Shown one piece after another: positions 9,465 through 20,697 of a stretch of 64,000 nt of DNA. The position numbers and the translations under genes were made by a program. Location of the stretch: positions 186,001 to 250,000 of the forward strand of contig JAIWNF010000045.1 of assembly GCA_025093555.1 (NCBI GenBank). Direction: 5' to 3'. Position 1 is the stretch's first letter, and each line of letters starts with the position of its first letter. This DNA is from Circinella umbellata. Taxonomy: Eukaryota; Mucoromycota; Mucoromycetes; Mucorales; Lichtheimiaceae. The notes beneath the pieces are model-generated. The model had not been told where the DNA came from and ran no database searches. It worked only from the letters and a program-made list of their open reading frames with translations.

Positions 9465-10590
9465 ATGGAATTTGACCAGCATAAATATAATCTATTATTA
9501 CGTATCAGTGATCTGATCGATGAGACCCTTCTAGACCTTACGAATACTAGTGACATCGAACTGCCTAGTGATGTGGTAACCAAGGGTCGCCCTAAGAATA
9601 CAAAATATGGACGCATACCATCAAAATTTGAAATTGAAGAATCAAAAATCATTAAAAAGTTAAAACCAAGAAGCCCATATGTGAATCAGATCGACAAAGT
9701 AGTTCAGACGACAATGGTGAAATATTTATATTTCCTCAAAATGGCAAAAGAAAAGATGGTGAAATGGAATTTCTTGAAAGTTTAAACAACAAAAAGAAGT
9801 ATGAATTATTATAATAGTTTATTTATATACTTCCTACGTACATGAAAAAAATTTCATTATCATGCCATTTTACTACATTATAGAGCTAAGAACCAGGAAG
9901 AGCGACCACTTGAATTTTTTGTTCATTCAAATATACCACGTGAAAACACTAAAGAATGTGTCAATATCAAAAGTGATGAATTTTGTGGTTATCGAACGAT
10001 TGCATACTACACTGAAGGTTCTCAAGATGCTTATATGGAAGTTAAAAAGAAAATGCTCAACTATTTTCGAGTAAACAAGTCTATATACGAGGAACATTAC
10101 CGATATATGCAATTCAAGTTATCTAATATCGAAGAAGCATTAATATATAGATTAGAAAGAAGTATTCCTCCTACCTCTTGTCCTTATCAATATTGGTTTA
10201 CCACGCCATATTTTGCTCAAATAGCAGCAGATACATAAAGACGTCCTATTGCTGTTTATACAGATGATATTACCAAGAAGTCCGACTCAGATGAATTGAC
10301 TTACGAACCGCTCATGTATGTTCCTTTCCAAGGACCATTGCTAAATGATAGAGAGCCTATACCAATTATTATGCAGTCTTTGAACAAAAATCATTGGGCT
10401 ACTATCAAGTCTAAAGGACGTATTATTCGAATAGATTGGCCAATAATTGATGGGTATTGCATAAAAGCATATACATCTATGGATCATACAACAAACCTAC
10501 GCAAATCAATATCATGGCGATATCTATCTATAAAAAAGAGAGACGATGAAAAGACTGCACACAATGACGACCCAGTAGTTTTTGATTAAA
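9465..10590 (+). pseudogene. OTU-type cysteine protease relic from a MULE-like element
   Basis: Pieces in different frames read as one former protein: 9465-9780 holds a basic hinge (KGRPKNTKYGR, as between the SWIM finger and OTU domain), 9880-10035 holds SDEFCGYRTIAYY (OTU catalytic Cys block; the canonical form is DGNCGYR), 10035-10238 continues with PYQYWFTTPYFAQIAAD, and 10296-10590 contains MQSLNKNHWATIKS with the catalytic His. There is an in-frame stop at 10236-10238 and a frame change between blocks. OTU domains remove ubiquitin-like modifiers; their role in transposons is unknown. Confidence 0.65.
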
Positions 10591-10663
10591 TCACCAAGAC
10601 TCTCATTATGGATATATTGTAACGAATAAAAAAATTGAAGACATCCTTATATTAACATTTTTG

Positions 10664-10740
10664 CCGTCATTATTATTATTACTATTATTATCATTATCAT
10701 GATTATTACTATTATTATTATTATTATTATTATTATTGTC
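10664..10740 (+). repeat. ATT/ATC trinucleotide microsatellite
   Basis: The stretch is an almost unbroken run of ATT with occasional ATC/ACT units (asparagine codons if read on the minus strand). No coding context supports translation. Confidence 0.9.
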
Positions 10741-10789
10741 ACAGATATCACAAACAGCCAAATTACGTGATATCATTGGTTCGCGCTCC

Positions 10790-10919
10790 GACACATTTGT
10801 GTCGAAGCAATGACACTTTTATGTCAAAGCTGCGACGCTTTTCTGTCGAAGCTACGGCACTTTTGTGACGAAGCTTCGACGTTTTTACGACAAAGCAATG
10901 ACACTTTTCCGTCATTGCA
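10790..10919 (+). repeat. Six tandem 22-bp units, each a short hairpin
   Basis: Units follow GACACTTTTRTGTCRAAGCWRY with starts at 10790, 10812, 10834, 10856, 10878 and 10900. Each contains a dyad of the type GACAC-TTT-GTGTC. The array lies between the OTU relic and the next AT-rich spacer. Confidence 0.85.
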
Positions 10920-11234
10920 AATAGTATAAATAGCCTCAAAATAATTTAAATAAATCTTTTCTTCAGTTCTATCTTTACCTTTAAATCTTTTAGTCTTTTA
11001 ACAATTAAATTGACCTAACAATAGTTTCTTTTGAGCATAAAGTCTCTTAAACTCATTATAAGATTTCTCTTTTGTGGATTCAGACGTAATATTCCTGAAT
11101 ATAAGAACTCCCACAACCCATATTTCTATTCTTTATTATATAATTTATTACTCAAATACAACAACATAGTGTATTATTTCTTCTTTATTTTATATCTTTA
11201 CACGAAGTACTTCAATCACACATTGAACGCTTCA

Positions 11235-11266
<32 letters not shown>

Positions 11267-12065
11267 CATATATATTATATTATATTATATTATATTATAT
11301 TATATTTGATTTTATTTTTATTCTTGTTTCTTTATTTTTCATTTTCTTATTTCACTTACGCACTCTTTTTCTACTATGGCTCTTTTCTATATAATAACTC
11401 TTTTCAAATTTTTTTTCAAACTTATCTAAGTACAGCACATCATTTCTTTTGTAGAAATTTCAATTAACCCACATCCACAGGCTGTCTTATCTTATAGTTA
11501 TTACTAAACATTTTATCTGGATAAACCACTTAAAAGATAAATCTTTTATTTCTCTCAATTTTACTGTTTATCTATTACCACTTAACTTCTATAATTATAT
11601 TTTTATTTGTCGTACAGTGTAACAAATTCAAATTAAAAATAGAGTGGAGTGTCCATAAGGAAAAAGTGGGGTGTCAGTAGCAATTCCCAAAAATTGTGGA
11701 TCTATTAAGGATACGCAATAATGATAATCCGAACTTTTGTCAACACCACCTCACACACAATAAATCTTAACCTCAGCCGATATAGTTTAAAATTTATATT
11801 TATTATGGAAGACTAGATTGATCTGCACCAATGGGTATATGGTCGCTTCCTTGCGGTACAGAATGAAAAGAATAATAATATTTACAAAGTGATATTAGGG
11901 TTGTGGCAATAACTGAAAAACCCCAGTATGGGGAAAAGCTAGAGCTAGCATAAGAAAGAGAGTGTGGGAGAGGCGAAGAAAGAAAAGAATAACAGAAAAA
12001 GATTAAAAGAAGATAATTGTGGCGGGAGAGAGAGAGAGAGAGAGAGGGTACTAAAACGAAGTGTT
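10920..12065. other. AT-rich spacer with TA microsatellite and probable LINE 3' UTR
   Basis: No gene is visible. It holds (TA)n at about 11237-11262, (TTATA)n at 11263-11305 and (AG)n at 12030-12047. The segment 11750-12065, next to the minus-strand LINE remnant, has short GC-richer blocks and is probably that element's 3' untranslated tail. Confidence 0.6.
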
Positions 12066-12719
12066 AGTCGGGTGATGTTGATGGTGGTGGTATTGAAAAT
12101 TCCATAGCTTCATCCTCTGGTGCTGGCTCGTCTTCGTCAAATATATCATCTGGATGACTAAGAAAATCAACTTCTCTTAGCACCCGAATCAATGCTGGCC
12201 AAACAGTTTTCTATTTACCCAAAATCAGACCAGCTTCAGATTTTGGTAAAAGGTTAATAATGTGGTCGAGTTGGTCCATATTAGGTGGGAGTTCTGGTAC
12301 GGTGTCGAATTTATTTATCAAATCCGTAAGAAGAGGCTGAAGAAGGGGACAGGTGGCGAAATGTTCTCTTCTTGCTTCTTTATGTCCACATCGGCAATTT
12401 TTAAGTGGGTATAATGGAAGCCAGTGCATACGCCATTTGATGAGCCTGTGGCGGTCTCGTGAGAATGCTGGTTGATATAGTATAGGATCGATGATTCGGT
12501 TGATGCGCATATAGCTGATTGATTTGAATTTATATCTTCTTCTTGAGGTGTATTCTCATTTCGTTTTTCAGTGATGGCTTGATGGACTGGATTGTTTGGT
12601 GGAGCGTTGCTGTTCCTCAGTTCTCGGCCGATATACCTACTTACGTACTCACTTAAAAGAATCTGGCCAAGTTTATAACAAAGCAACAAAATTAGTGGCT
12701 CTTTGTCAAAACACAACAT
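12066..12719 (-). pseudogene. LINE (non-LTR retrotransposon) ORF2 C-terminus, broken
   Basis: The minus strand encodes RHRLIKWRMHWLPLYPLKNCRCGHKEA, then HFATCPLL, the Cys/His cluster found at the C-terminus of LINE polymerases, with an acidic tail (DDIFDEDEPAPEDEA) ending at 12066. The upstream part (VSRYIGRELRNSN near 12620) is in another frame, and a TAG at about 12211 interrupts the tail. RT and endonuclease domains are missing, as expected for a 5'-truncated copy. It closely parallels the plus-strand copy at 14080-14583. Confidence 0.75.
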
Positions 12720-12779
12720 TGTTATTATTAAAGACCACAGCTTCCAGAACTCATATAATCACTGTTAGTATTTTTTCTA

Positions 12780-13035
12780 CTCATAAGCTTGTAAGACCAT
12801 TTTGTTCGCTTGTGATGGGTAGCTTTTTTCGCTTATAACAGATAATTTTTGACTTCATTCGCGAAAAACTCTCCCTATCATTTGCGTAAATCTCTAATTT
12901 TCACAAGCGAATTTTCTTAGCACTCATAAGCGAACAAAATTACCATCATAAGCGAACAAAATTACTCATCACAAGCGAAAAAAGCTGCTTATCACAAGCG
13001 AACAAAATTACCCTCATAAGCGAAAAAGTTGAGTG
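12780..13035. repeat. Cluster of TCAYAAGCGAA motifs in both orientations
   Basis: The core TCAYAAGCGAA, often followed by CAAAATTACC, appears at about 12897, 12926, 12947, 12967, 12990 and 13012, with reversed copies near 12805-12835 (TTCGCTTGTGATG, TTCGCTTATAA). Spacing is irregular (about 20-30 bp). It looks like a diverged subterminal repeat of a mobile element; I could not assign it. Confidence 0.6.
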
Positions 13036-14079
13036 TTGTGTCCGGAAATGAACGCAAAATTCTGTATAACTAAGTTTGCGCGGATGTTACATATCTTTAG
13101 GTAAACCAATTATAGCTACGTATATTATCTGCATACAGCAATATCAAGATGATAGTTTTAGAAGTGTCGGGACGTTGTTTATTAGGGTGACCATTTTTCC
13201 GATGTATACTATTGATTTTGTAGTGAAGCTTCTGTTTTACCAGCTGGTGGTGTCGTACGGATATATAATGGTTGGTGGTTAAGCTTGTATATTTTAGATC
13301 AATACAGTACAACAAGAAAGAGTGATGTTAAATATTGGATACGTAAAGACGGGGACTGAGAATAGATCCTTAAAGTACTTCTTTTGTTGGGAATATGTAA
13401 CGCAATCAGTAGTTTTTTTATATGCGTAACTGCAATGCGAACATTTCAAACATATTACACAAAATTACTAAATCAAAATCGGTAACGCAGTATTTTTATT
13501 GGGACAAACTATTTCTGTCTGGTACAAATTATTTGGAAAAAATCAGCAACTTTCCATTTTTTGGGTGAACAATGGAAGTTGTTACTTTGCATATTTATTA
13601 TATTGACTTCATCGATATCAGTCAACACCAAGCAATTGGCTTTCTGTGTTACAGAGGCGACAAAAGAAGCATATAATATAAAGCAGCAAGATGGGAAAAT
13701 AATTTTGTTTGCCAAAGGTCTTTTTCAGGTGGTAGTTCTTCTTAACATAGTTGCAGTCCGGGATAACTCCACACAAGAAAACTTTACCAGCATAGATTAC
13801 ATAAACATAAGCAGCCATGAGTTAACAGGATACCAACAATGGGTTCCCTTGCATCTAGAAATTAAAAGATATAAAATGAGGTATCTTTGTCGACAAGAAG
13901 TAGTACACACACACACACGTAGTATTTTCTTCCCTTCATAAAAAGACATATTATTACCTAGCCATTCGAGCTGACCAATGATGTACACGTATTCCATTAT
14001 TTGAAGTGATAGAAATCTTTATATTGACCGAACCAAATTGTATCGCAGAATGTATATGGCTTTTGATTATCCGAGCAAC
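13036..14079. other. Unassigned sequence between two LINE remnants
   Basis: Several short open stretches exist on both strands (for example 13509-13997 minus, with Cys-rich hydrophobic content interrupted by stops), but none matches a family I recognise. A short (AC)n lies at 13906-13918. It could be internal LINE or other transposon sequence that has decayed. Confidence 0.4.
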
Positions 14080-14583
14080 GTTTTAATAAACTCCGTAACA
14101 GCTATAATCAACCGAGAAACACAGTTGCCACAGCGATAAATGAAAAAGCGATGAAGAATACAAATCGAGACGAGAGAGATTTGGACCATTAATTCTCTGC
14201 AAACGAAAGGTATTATTGATCCAATTCTTTATATACCAGCTTTTTCCAAAGATCACCACCGACTTATTAAATGGCACATGTATTGACTACCGCCATATCC
14301 TCTTAGGAATTTTTGATGTGAACATCAAGCAGCACACTGAACTCACTTCCCCGGCTGTCTTCTTCTTGAACCACTTGTGTGAGATTTATTGGCAAGTTTG
14401 TCACTATTGCATCGTTATCGCACAACTTACAACCCTTGGACCAGATTTTCAGCAGCCTTCCTCGTCTTGAGGCGGGTTTTTCTTTCCTCTTTGATTCAAG
14501 CATTTAGAAAAATTGACATTATGAGCCACCTGGGCGACCTTGTTGACGATTACAAACAAGCACCAAACTTTATCAGTATATAA
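14080..14583 (+). pseudogene. Second LINE ORF2 C-terminal remnant, opposite orientation
   Basis: Across frames the plus strand gives IIDPIL near 14213, PAFSKDHHRLIKWHMY near 14238-14280, LPPYPLRNF after a stop, and RKIDIMSHLGDLVDDYKQAP near 14505-14567, each matching the same order of blocks in the minus-strand remnant at 12066-12719. Stops at about 14281 and 14310 and frame changes show it is dead. The tail is the best preserved part. The two copies point toward each other, so they are separate insertions or the arms of an inverted duplication. Confidence 0.65.
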
Positions 14584-15393
14584 ATATAATAAGGATAACT
14601 AAAAACTGCTTAATACGTATCATATGTAGCGTTATTCCTGCCAACCTGAATAACCTAAATAAAAAACGCCCACCCGCATGGATACGTACGAGTATCTTCA
14701 AATAAACAACATGATACTGATTTAACTCCAAAACCTCGCGTTTTATATCTACATGATAGACACCTTTCTATACGTAGTATTAATTTCATATTGGCTCAAG
14801 TACACTTCAACATTATGATAACGCCTACATAGAATTTCCATATCACACCATGGAAGATGGACAAAAAAAAAAGGAATTACATATTTTCTATATACTGTAT
14901 GTGTATATCTTATACAATATTAAGTGCTGATTCGGACACAACTGTTATTGTCAATTATCAATATATTTCAAGATAGGGTATGGCCCAAATAAAAGGTAAG
15001 AATTTATGCAACAAAAGACAAGTTAGATACTTATATTTTATGAATGTATGTGTGTGTGTTAGGGTATGATTATCAGTACAAAATTAGTTCGAATAGGAAA
15101 AAACAACAAACTGTATAATTGATAGGGAGTAAAAAGTAAAAGTAAGTGGTAACTAAAGGGAGAAGAATAAACAAAAGGAACGAAGGGGTCTTTTGTCATG
15201 TGATAGCTCTTTTTAGAAGTAGAAAAAACAAAGAAAACGTCGAGAAATAATGATGATTATGTATATATATATGTGTGTGTGTGTGTGACTATGTTGGGAA
15301 GAGAGAAAAAAAATATGCAAAATAAAGGGAGTTTAAAGAATATGAAAAAAAGGATGGTTAACACGAAGAAAAAAAAAAGAATTAAAGATTCAT
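14584..15393. other. Intergenic spacer downstream of the Ras GEF
   Basis: No gene is visible. It contains short (TG)n runs near 15049-15059 and 15271-15286 and A-rich stretches close to the 3' end of the Ras GEF gene. Confidence 0.6.
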
Positions 15394-18300
15394 TTAAGCA
15401 AGATTCGAAATGAAACTCTTTATGTCAAATTCTTCTTCTCTTGGTTCTAGTTGTAAGCTTCTGGTATAAAATACTTGATCGTCTTTTTGCACCGTTTCAA
15501 GACATTGTAATAAATAACGTTGAATTTCTTCCACTTCACTTAATTTATAAGATATTTGGAATTGATCAATATCATTGAGAACTCGAGTTGTCTTGATATA
15601 CTTGTCAAAATTGATAAGTTGCACTCCTTGATTAGGTGATGTACGATGATTAGAGTTACCATCATCAATAAATGTCATATCTGTTAGATATACACCCAAA
15701 AAGGGTAAACAAGGTGCAATAGCTTTCTTTAACCGTCGTCGGTATTCAGCAAAATTACGTTGTGAATCAGTTGCTCGATAAATTGGGTCATACATGGCTT
15801 TATATTTGCCAGAGACATGCTCCCATGTTCGCTTAAGTCGTGCGATGCTCGTAGAATCCAAAGCTGATCGAATCGCCATTAATGTATTATAATTTTGTAA
15901 TTGTAAGCAATGCTATATAATAATATAATAATAAATCATGATTAATATGACTAAACTTAATAATTTGTTTTGTCTCAATATATATACTATTATTAATAAT
16001 AGCTTACATCGCCAATTTTAATCCATAATTTAATCATCTGTGCGCGTTTCTTTACGTCTGATTCATGCAAGATAGTGTCCGAAACCCAACTTGTAATTTG
16101 TGTACTTCGTTGAATCATGGCTTTGACATGAATAGCGGAACTACTGCCAACCTTCTTTTTAAACTCTTGCCCGATCATTTCATTTGGCTGAATTTGACAA
16201 AACAATGAACTTTCCATCAATGTCAATTGTCGTGCTAACTCCAAAGTATCAAATTCATTGATATGAATATTTGAAAGAACACCTTGACTCATGGCTTTAC
16301 GTAACGTATTGCGTAATGATCGATTGATGTTTGAAGGTGGTGCAGCGGCCGGTTCGGAATGATGATCTTCAAAAAGCGCCAAGTTTGAAAATAAGGATGT
16401 TCCTGCAGACAAGGAAATGTGTGACCCGGAAGGTTGTTTTTGTAGTGTAGGTCGAGGCTCATTAGTATATGATAATTTTCGTCCTTGGTTCGTTCCCCCT
16501 TTGGATGTAAACTAAAAACAAATATAATAATTAGTTTAATGTTTTTTTTTGCCCTAGAACATTGTAGAAAAAAATAAAAGTTAAAAAATAATAGCTCTCG
16601 TCTTGATATTTACCCTTTTACGAATTAAGTCCATCATACGTTTGGAAGAACCCGCCATGGCTTGCATCATGGGCCCGACTGTAAAGTCTATTAACGCGTT
16701 TTCAGTACATGCATCGGGTTCATAGCAAAAGTACGTTTCGAGCCATGTTTTGATCACATTACATACACGCAGACGTACAGGTATTAATACATGACTTGTC
16801 CATGCAGCCAATTCGTCGGAATTTAGCTGTGGATCAGTTGGTGGTTGTAGCTCAAATCGTTTTATTAATAATTCCAAAAATTTGACAGGTGTTGTGAAAA
16901 GACGGAAATTATAAAAAAATGCTCGAGTGAACATTAATTCTATTTTATGGAATATAATATATATTGGAAGTGAGTAACTAATTATTTAAATTTTCATGCA
17001 TCAACGAAAGAAAAGTATAACTATTATTTACCTGGTGACTTTTCATGCTGTGTTAACTTTTCTACTAATGCTTCAACTGTGGCACCTGTGACTTGACCTT
17101 CGCTATTAAACATCATCTCATCATCAGAAAAAACACGCTGCTTGAGAAACCACGGTACTTCTTCAGTCTATAAAAATAATGTTGGTAATATATCGTTAGT
17201 GAAATGAACAGATAGTTGTAAAAAAAATAAAAAAAATTTAGTTGGTTTACCTTGGTGATATTATGCTCTTGAGGTTGCACACTATCACGTCGTTCAGCTA
17301 TTGAAACATAGGAAGATGTTCGACGTATCCGCGGTTGCTCAACCAATGTTTCAGTAGAAGCTGAAGAATTACGTTGTTGATGATCATCATTACGATTCTT
17401 AAGCGACATACGAAACGCTGATATACTCATTTCCCGTGGACGTCGCGAGCGATGAGATTGATCACCTGTGGGAGTTGACTTGGAGCTCAAAATTTTTAAT
17501 TCCGGATAAGGTTTAATAGAGCCTTTTGGTGGTGGCGGCGGAGGAATCGCTACAATACCATTTTGTTGATATGTGGGGGGTGGCATAACTGGATAAACAT
17601 TCATGTCATTCACTGGACTCATTGTTTCAGGCGTTGTCATTGGTGTACTATTGATAGATTCAGTTGACTGGGTCGATTGTCGTAATAATTGTGAAGATGC
17701 ACCGCTACTTGTGCGGATCGAACTTGCAGCAGAAGATCCTCGTGGTGGTACGGGAACATTGTTGGATCGACGGACCGTCTCACTGCGAGATAGTTTGCTA
17801 TTACGACTTGCTTTAGACAAAGCCCTTGATCGTCTTGGTATTTCATTGGGTGGAACGGGAGGTGTGCTAGTATTATTTTGCTGTTGTTGTTGTTGCTCCT
17901 GCTCCTTCTGTTGCTGTTTTCCTTGTTGAGCTACTTCCAAATTTTCAATTTCATCTTCATCCACTTTTTCAAGACTTGTACAGCTACTATTATTAGGAAT
18001 TTCTGGTGGTGGCAACAAGTCACGATGTTTTTCATCTTCTTGATTATTACCATAATCACCATTATTTGTAGAATACTGATGTTGTAAAACGTTAAGACTT
18101 GTCACTTTACGTCCCAAAATGCTTAATGTTTGATTCCTTCTTGTATCAACTGAGCTTTCTAGTTTTTCACGCATTTCCTTGACATGATCATCGTTATCCT
18201 CATTAGCTTTGTTTTCTTCATCAGCTGTATTTCCATTAATGATGTCTACTTGTAAACAAATTCGCACACGTGCTGCACTATCATTCGTTGCCCGCACTAC

Positions 18301-20185
18301 GTTTTCACAACTTTCTCGTAAATTATCATAGTCTTGTTCGCAAGATGATTGTCGTCGATTTCTTGGTCCTGCCAATGCTCGAACGGATGTCACCAAATTG
18401 GTAATAGCACTATACACAGATTCTTTTGCCAAAACCAAGGCTACCAAATGTGGATCTTCCGGAATAACTGAATAATGTTTGTAATCAATGTCACCGACAT
18501 TGGAACAAACATGTTCAACAATTGCCAAAAAGTTACGTACGGACTCTACTGCTTTTCGTGTGGTTTCCAGCATTTCTGTGGCATGTTGTCGATTCGCCAA
18601 AAACTTTTCAATGGTCGCTAATAAATTTGTTATGAGATCGTCAATGGAAGCTTGATTTTCCAATAATGTTTGTAAAATATGTTGTGCGTCGGATAAAGGG
18701 ACTGCTTTGGCAATTAAAGAAACACTAGATAATCGGGCATCAACCAATTGCTGTCGTAACAATTGAGAGGTTCCACTATTGGAACCAGTGGATTCAACTG
18801 AAATTAAAGAAGACCTCGGTGATATAGAGCTATTGTGTGTTTCGTATTGTGTTTGATCGTCTACGCCGTCATTAGTGATGATAATTTTGGATTCCATGAA
18901 TTCAGGTACAGTTTTAAGAATTTCTTCAAATGTACCCATTTCTGTCAACAATTGATTGGCTAATAATGGTATTTTTTGATGATCATCCTTTACTCGCTGT
19001 TGCTGATTTTGCAGTTCTTTTCCTTTTAAAACAAGTTTGCTGAGCGCACTGAGTATAATTTTTCGTTGCCGAGCTAATTCTGAATGAGACTTTAGAATAG
19101 GTGAGTCATTATTAACGGTATTAGCAGCTGTAAGTACGGCACGAATAGATGAAACAACTTGAAATATCGCAACTTCGATATTATTGGAAGTCCCACATGT
19201 ATTCACAAGTTCAGACATTCGAAGCGATACATCTTCCATTAAATTTTCCCAACTTGGGATAGCAGGTATCTTTGTTGTTTGTTGTTGTTGCTGTTGATCG
19301 TCCATATAACGTTGCTGATCATCTTTTTCGGGTAATAATGCAGTTGGTGTTGTAGGTATTAATGTGGATGAGTTACTTTTTCGTCTGTCTTCATTTAATA
19401 ATGCTCGCGCTAATTCAACTCGACTTTGCTTTGTTTTGATTGTTTGTTCTTGTGTTGTTTCTGGTATCTAGATAGTAAATAAACAAATAGAAAATAAAGA
19501 ATGTGCCATAATATTAGAAACAAAGATAATAATGTACGGTTGACAAAAATGGAAAGGTTTCATTTTAGGAAAGTGTTAAACTAAAAAAAGATATCCCCAC
19601 TATTTTACTCCTACTTTTCCTCTCATGATCTCTCGTTCCTTCCCAGAAATTAAGACTTAAACCAAGATTTAAGCAAAACAATAGAGCGAGAAAAAAAAAT
19701 AAACGAAACAAATGAAATAAAAAGTATTTTTTTTTCTTCGTTTCTTTTTTTACCTGATCTGATATTATTAATGGCTCTTCTTCAGTTACTGGAGTAGCGT
19801 GTTTTCTCCATGCCTCCCATTCTTGTTGGGACTCCTCATCCTCAAAGTCAGCACTGTGTCTGACAGCTTCTCCTATCCTCCCAACATAGTTACTAGGGAA
19901 CCAACCACGAACACCACCTGATAAACCATCCCACCAGCCGGAACTATCCCGGTTGAAAACTTCAATGATGGCGCCTTTACGAAAAAATAAACATGAAACG
20001 GCTTCATCGGCAGGAGCATTGGTTGGTAAATAGTCGTGTAGTGCTTGAACAAAATGTGAGGTAAGTGTGGACGGAGCAGGTGTTGAGGCGTTTCGAGGAG
20101 AACTAGGGAGAGATGCAGGTGGCGACAGAGAAACTGGTACTGATTGTGTTTTTGGACTAGTGGGTACGAGAATCGCATGCGACAT
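15394..20185 (-). CDS. CDC25: Cdc25/Ste6-type Ras guanine nucleotide exchange factor with N-terminal SH3 domain
   Basis: Six exons splice in frame: 20185-19754, 19467-17251, 17167-17032, 16939-16614, 16511-16008 and 15912-15394, giving 1377 residues. SH3 is at about residues 45-105 (ALHDYLP, WWDGL, GWFPSNYV). A long middle region (exon 2) has helices and a Gln/Pro/Ser-rich part with a polyQ run. The RasGEF N domain (GATVEALVEKLT, then LMFTRAFFYNFRLF) spans about 885-1035 and the catalytic Cdc25 domain about 1118-1370, including FDTLELARQLT, NYNTLMAIRSAL and RLKRTWEHV. Family members load Ras with GTP at the plasma membrane and drive cAMP or MAPK signalling for growth and morphology. Yeast Cdc25 has the same SH3-to-GEF layout at similar length. 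All splice phases agree and no break is seen. Confidence 0.93.
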
Positions 20186-20661
20186 ATTTAATTTTTTAGC
20201 ACTTTTCTCTTCTTCCTTCTTTTTATCTTTCTTGTTGATTATTTCTGTGTTGTTGTGGAGTCGCTGTTGGTTGGATAAGGGTATTTTTTTATTCGGCGGT
20301 TCAAATAGGATTATTGTGTATTTTTTTGGTATTTATCGTTTATTCTTTCAAATGGACGATTGATTATGTACGAAAAAGAAAATGAAAGAATACAAGTTGT
20401 TGTTGTTTTATAATGCGTGTACAAAAAGAAAATCGGATCTATTGATAATGTTAAATATTTCGTAGAATATCAGATACTATTGCATGAGGTGGGTCCCAGA
20501 AGAAAAAAGTGAAAAAAAAGTTTGATTGCAGGATATATTTTTTTTTGTAAAATAGTAGTATATATGGGAGTGAAAAAAAAATATGTACAAGGAAAAAATA
20601 AAAGATGCCACACGCTTATATGAGATAACAGTGAGTGAATGAAAAGAGTATAAATATATAA

Positions 20662-20697
<36 letters not shown>

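Noticed and set aside
17603..17929. Plus-strand open frames (Cys/Leu-rich) opposite the Ras GEF exon 2
   Set aside because: They arise from the antisense of Gln/Ser codons of a gene whose six exons splice in frame.
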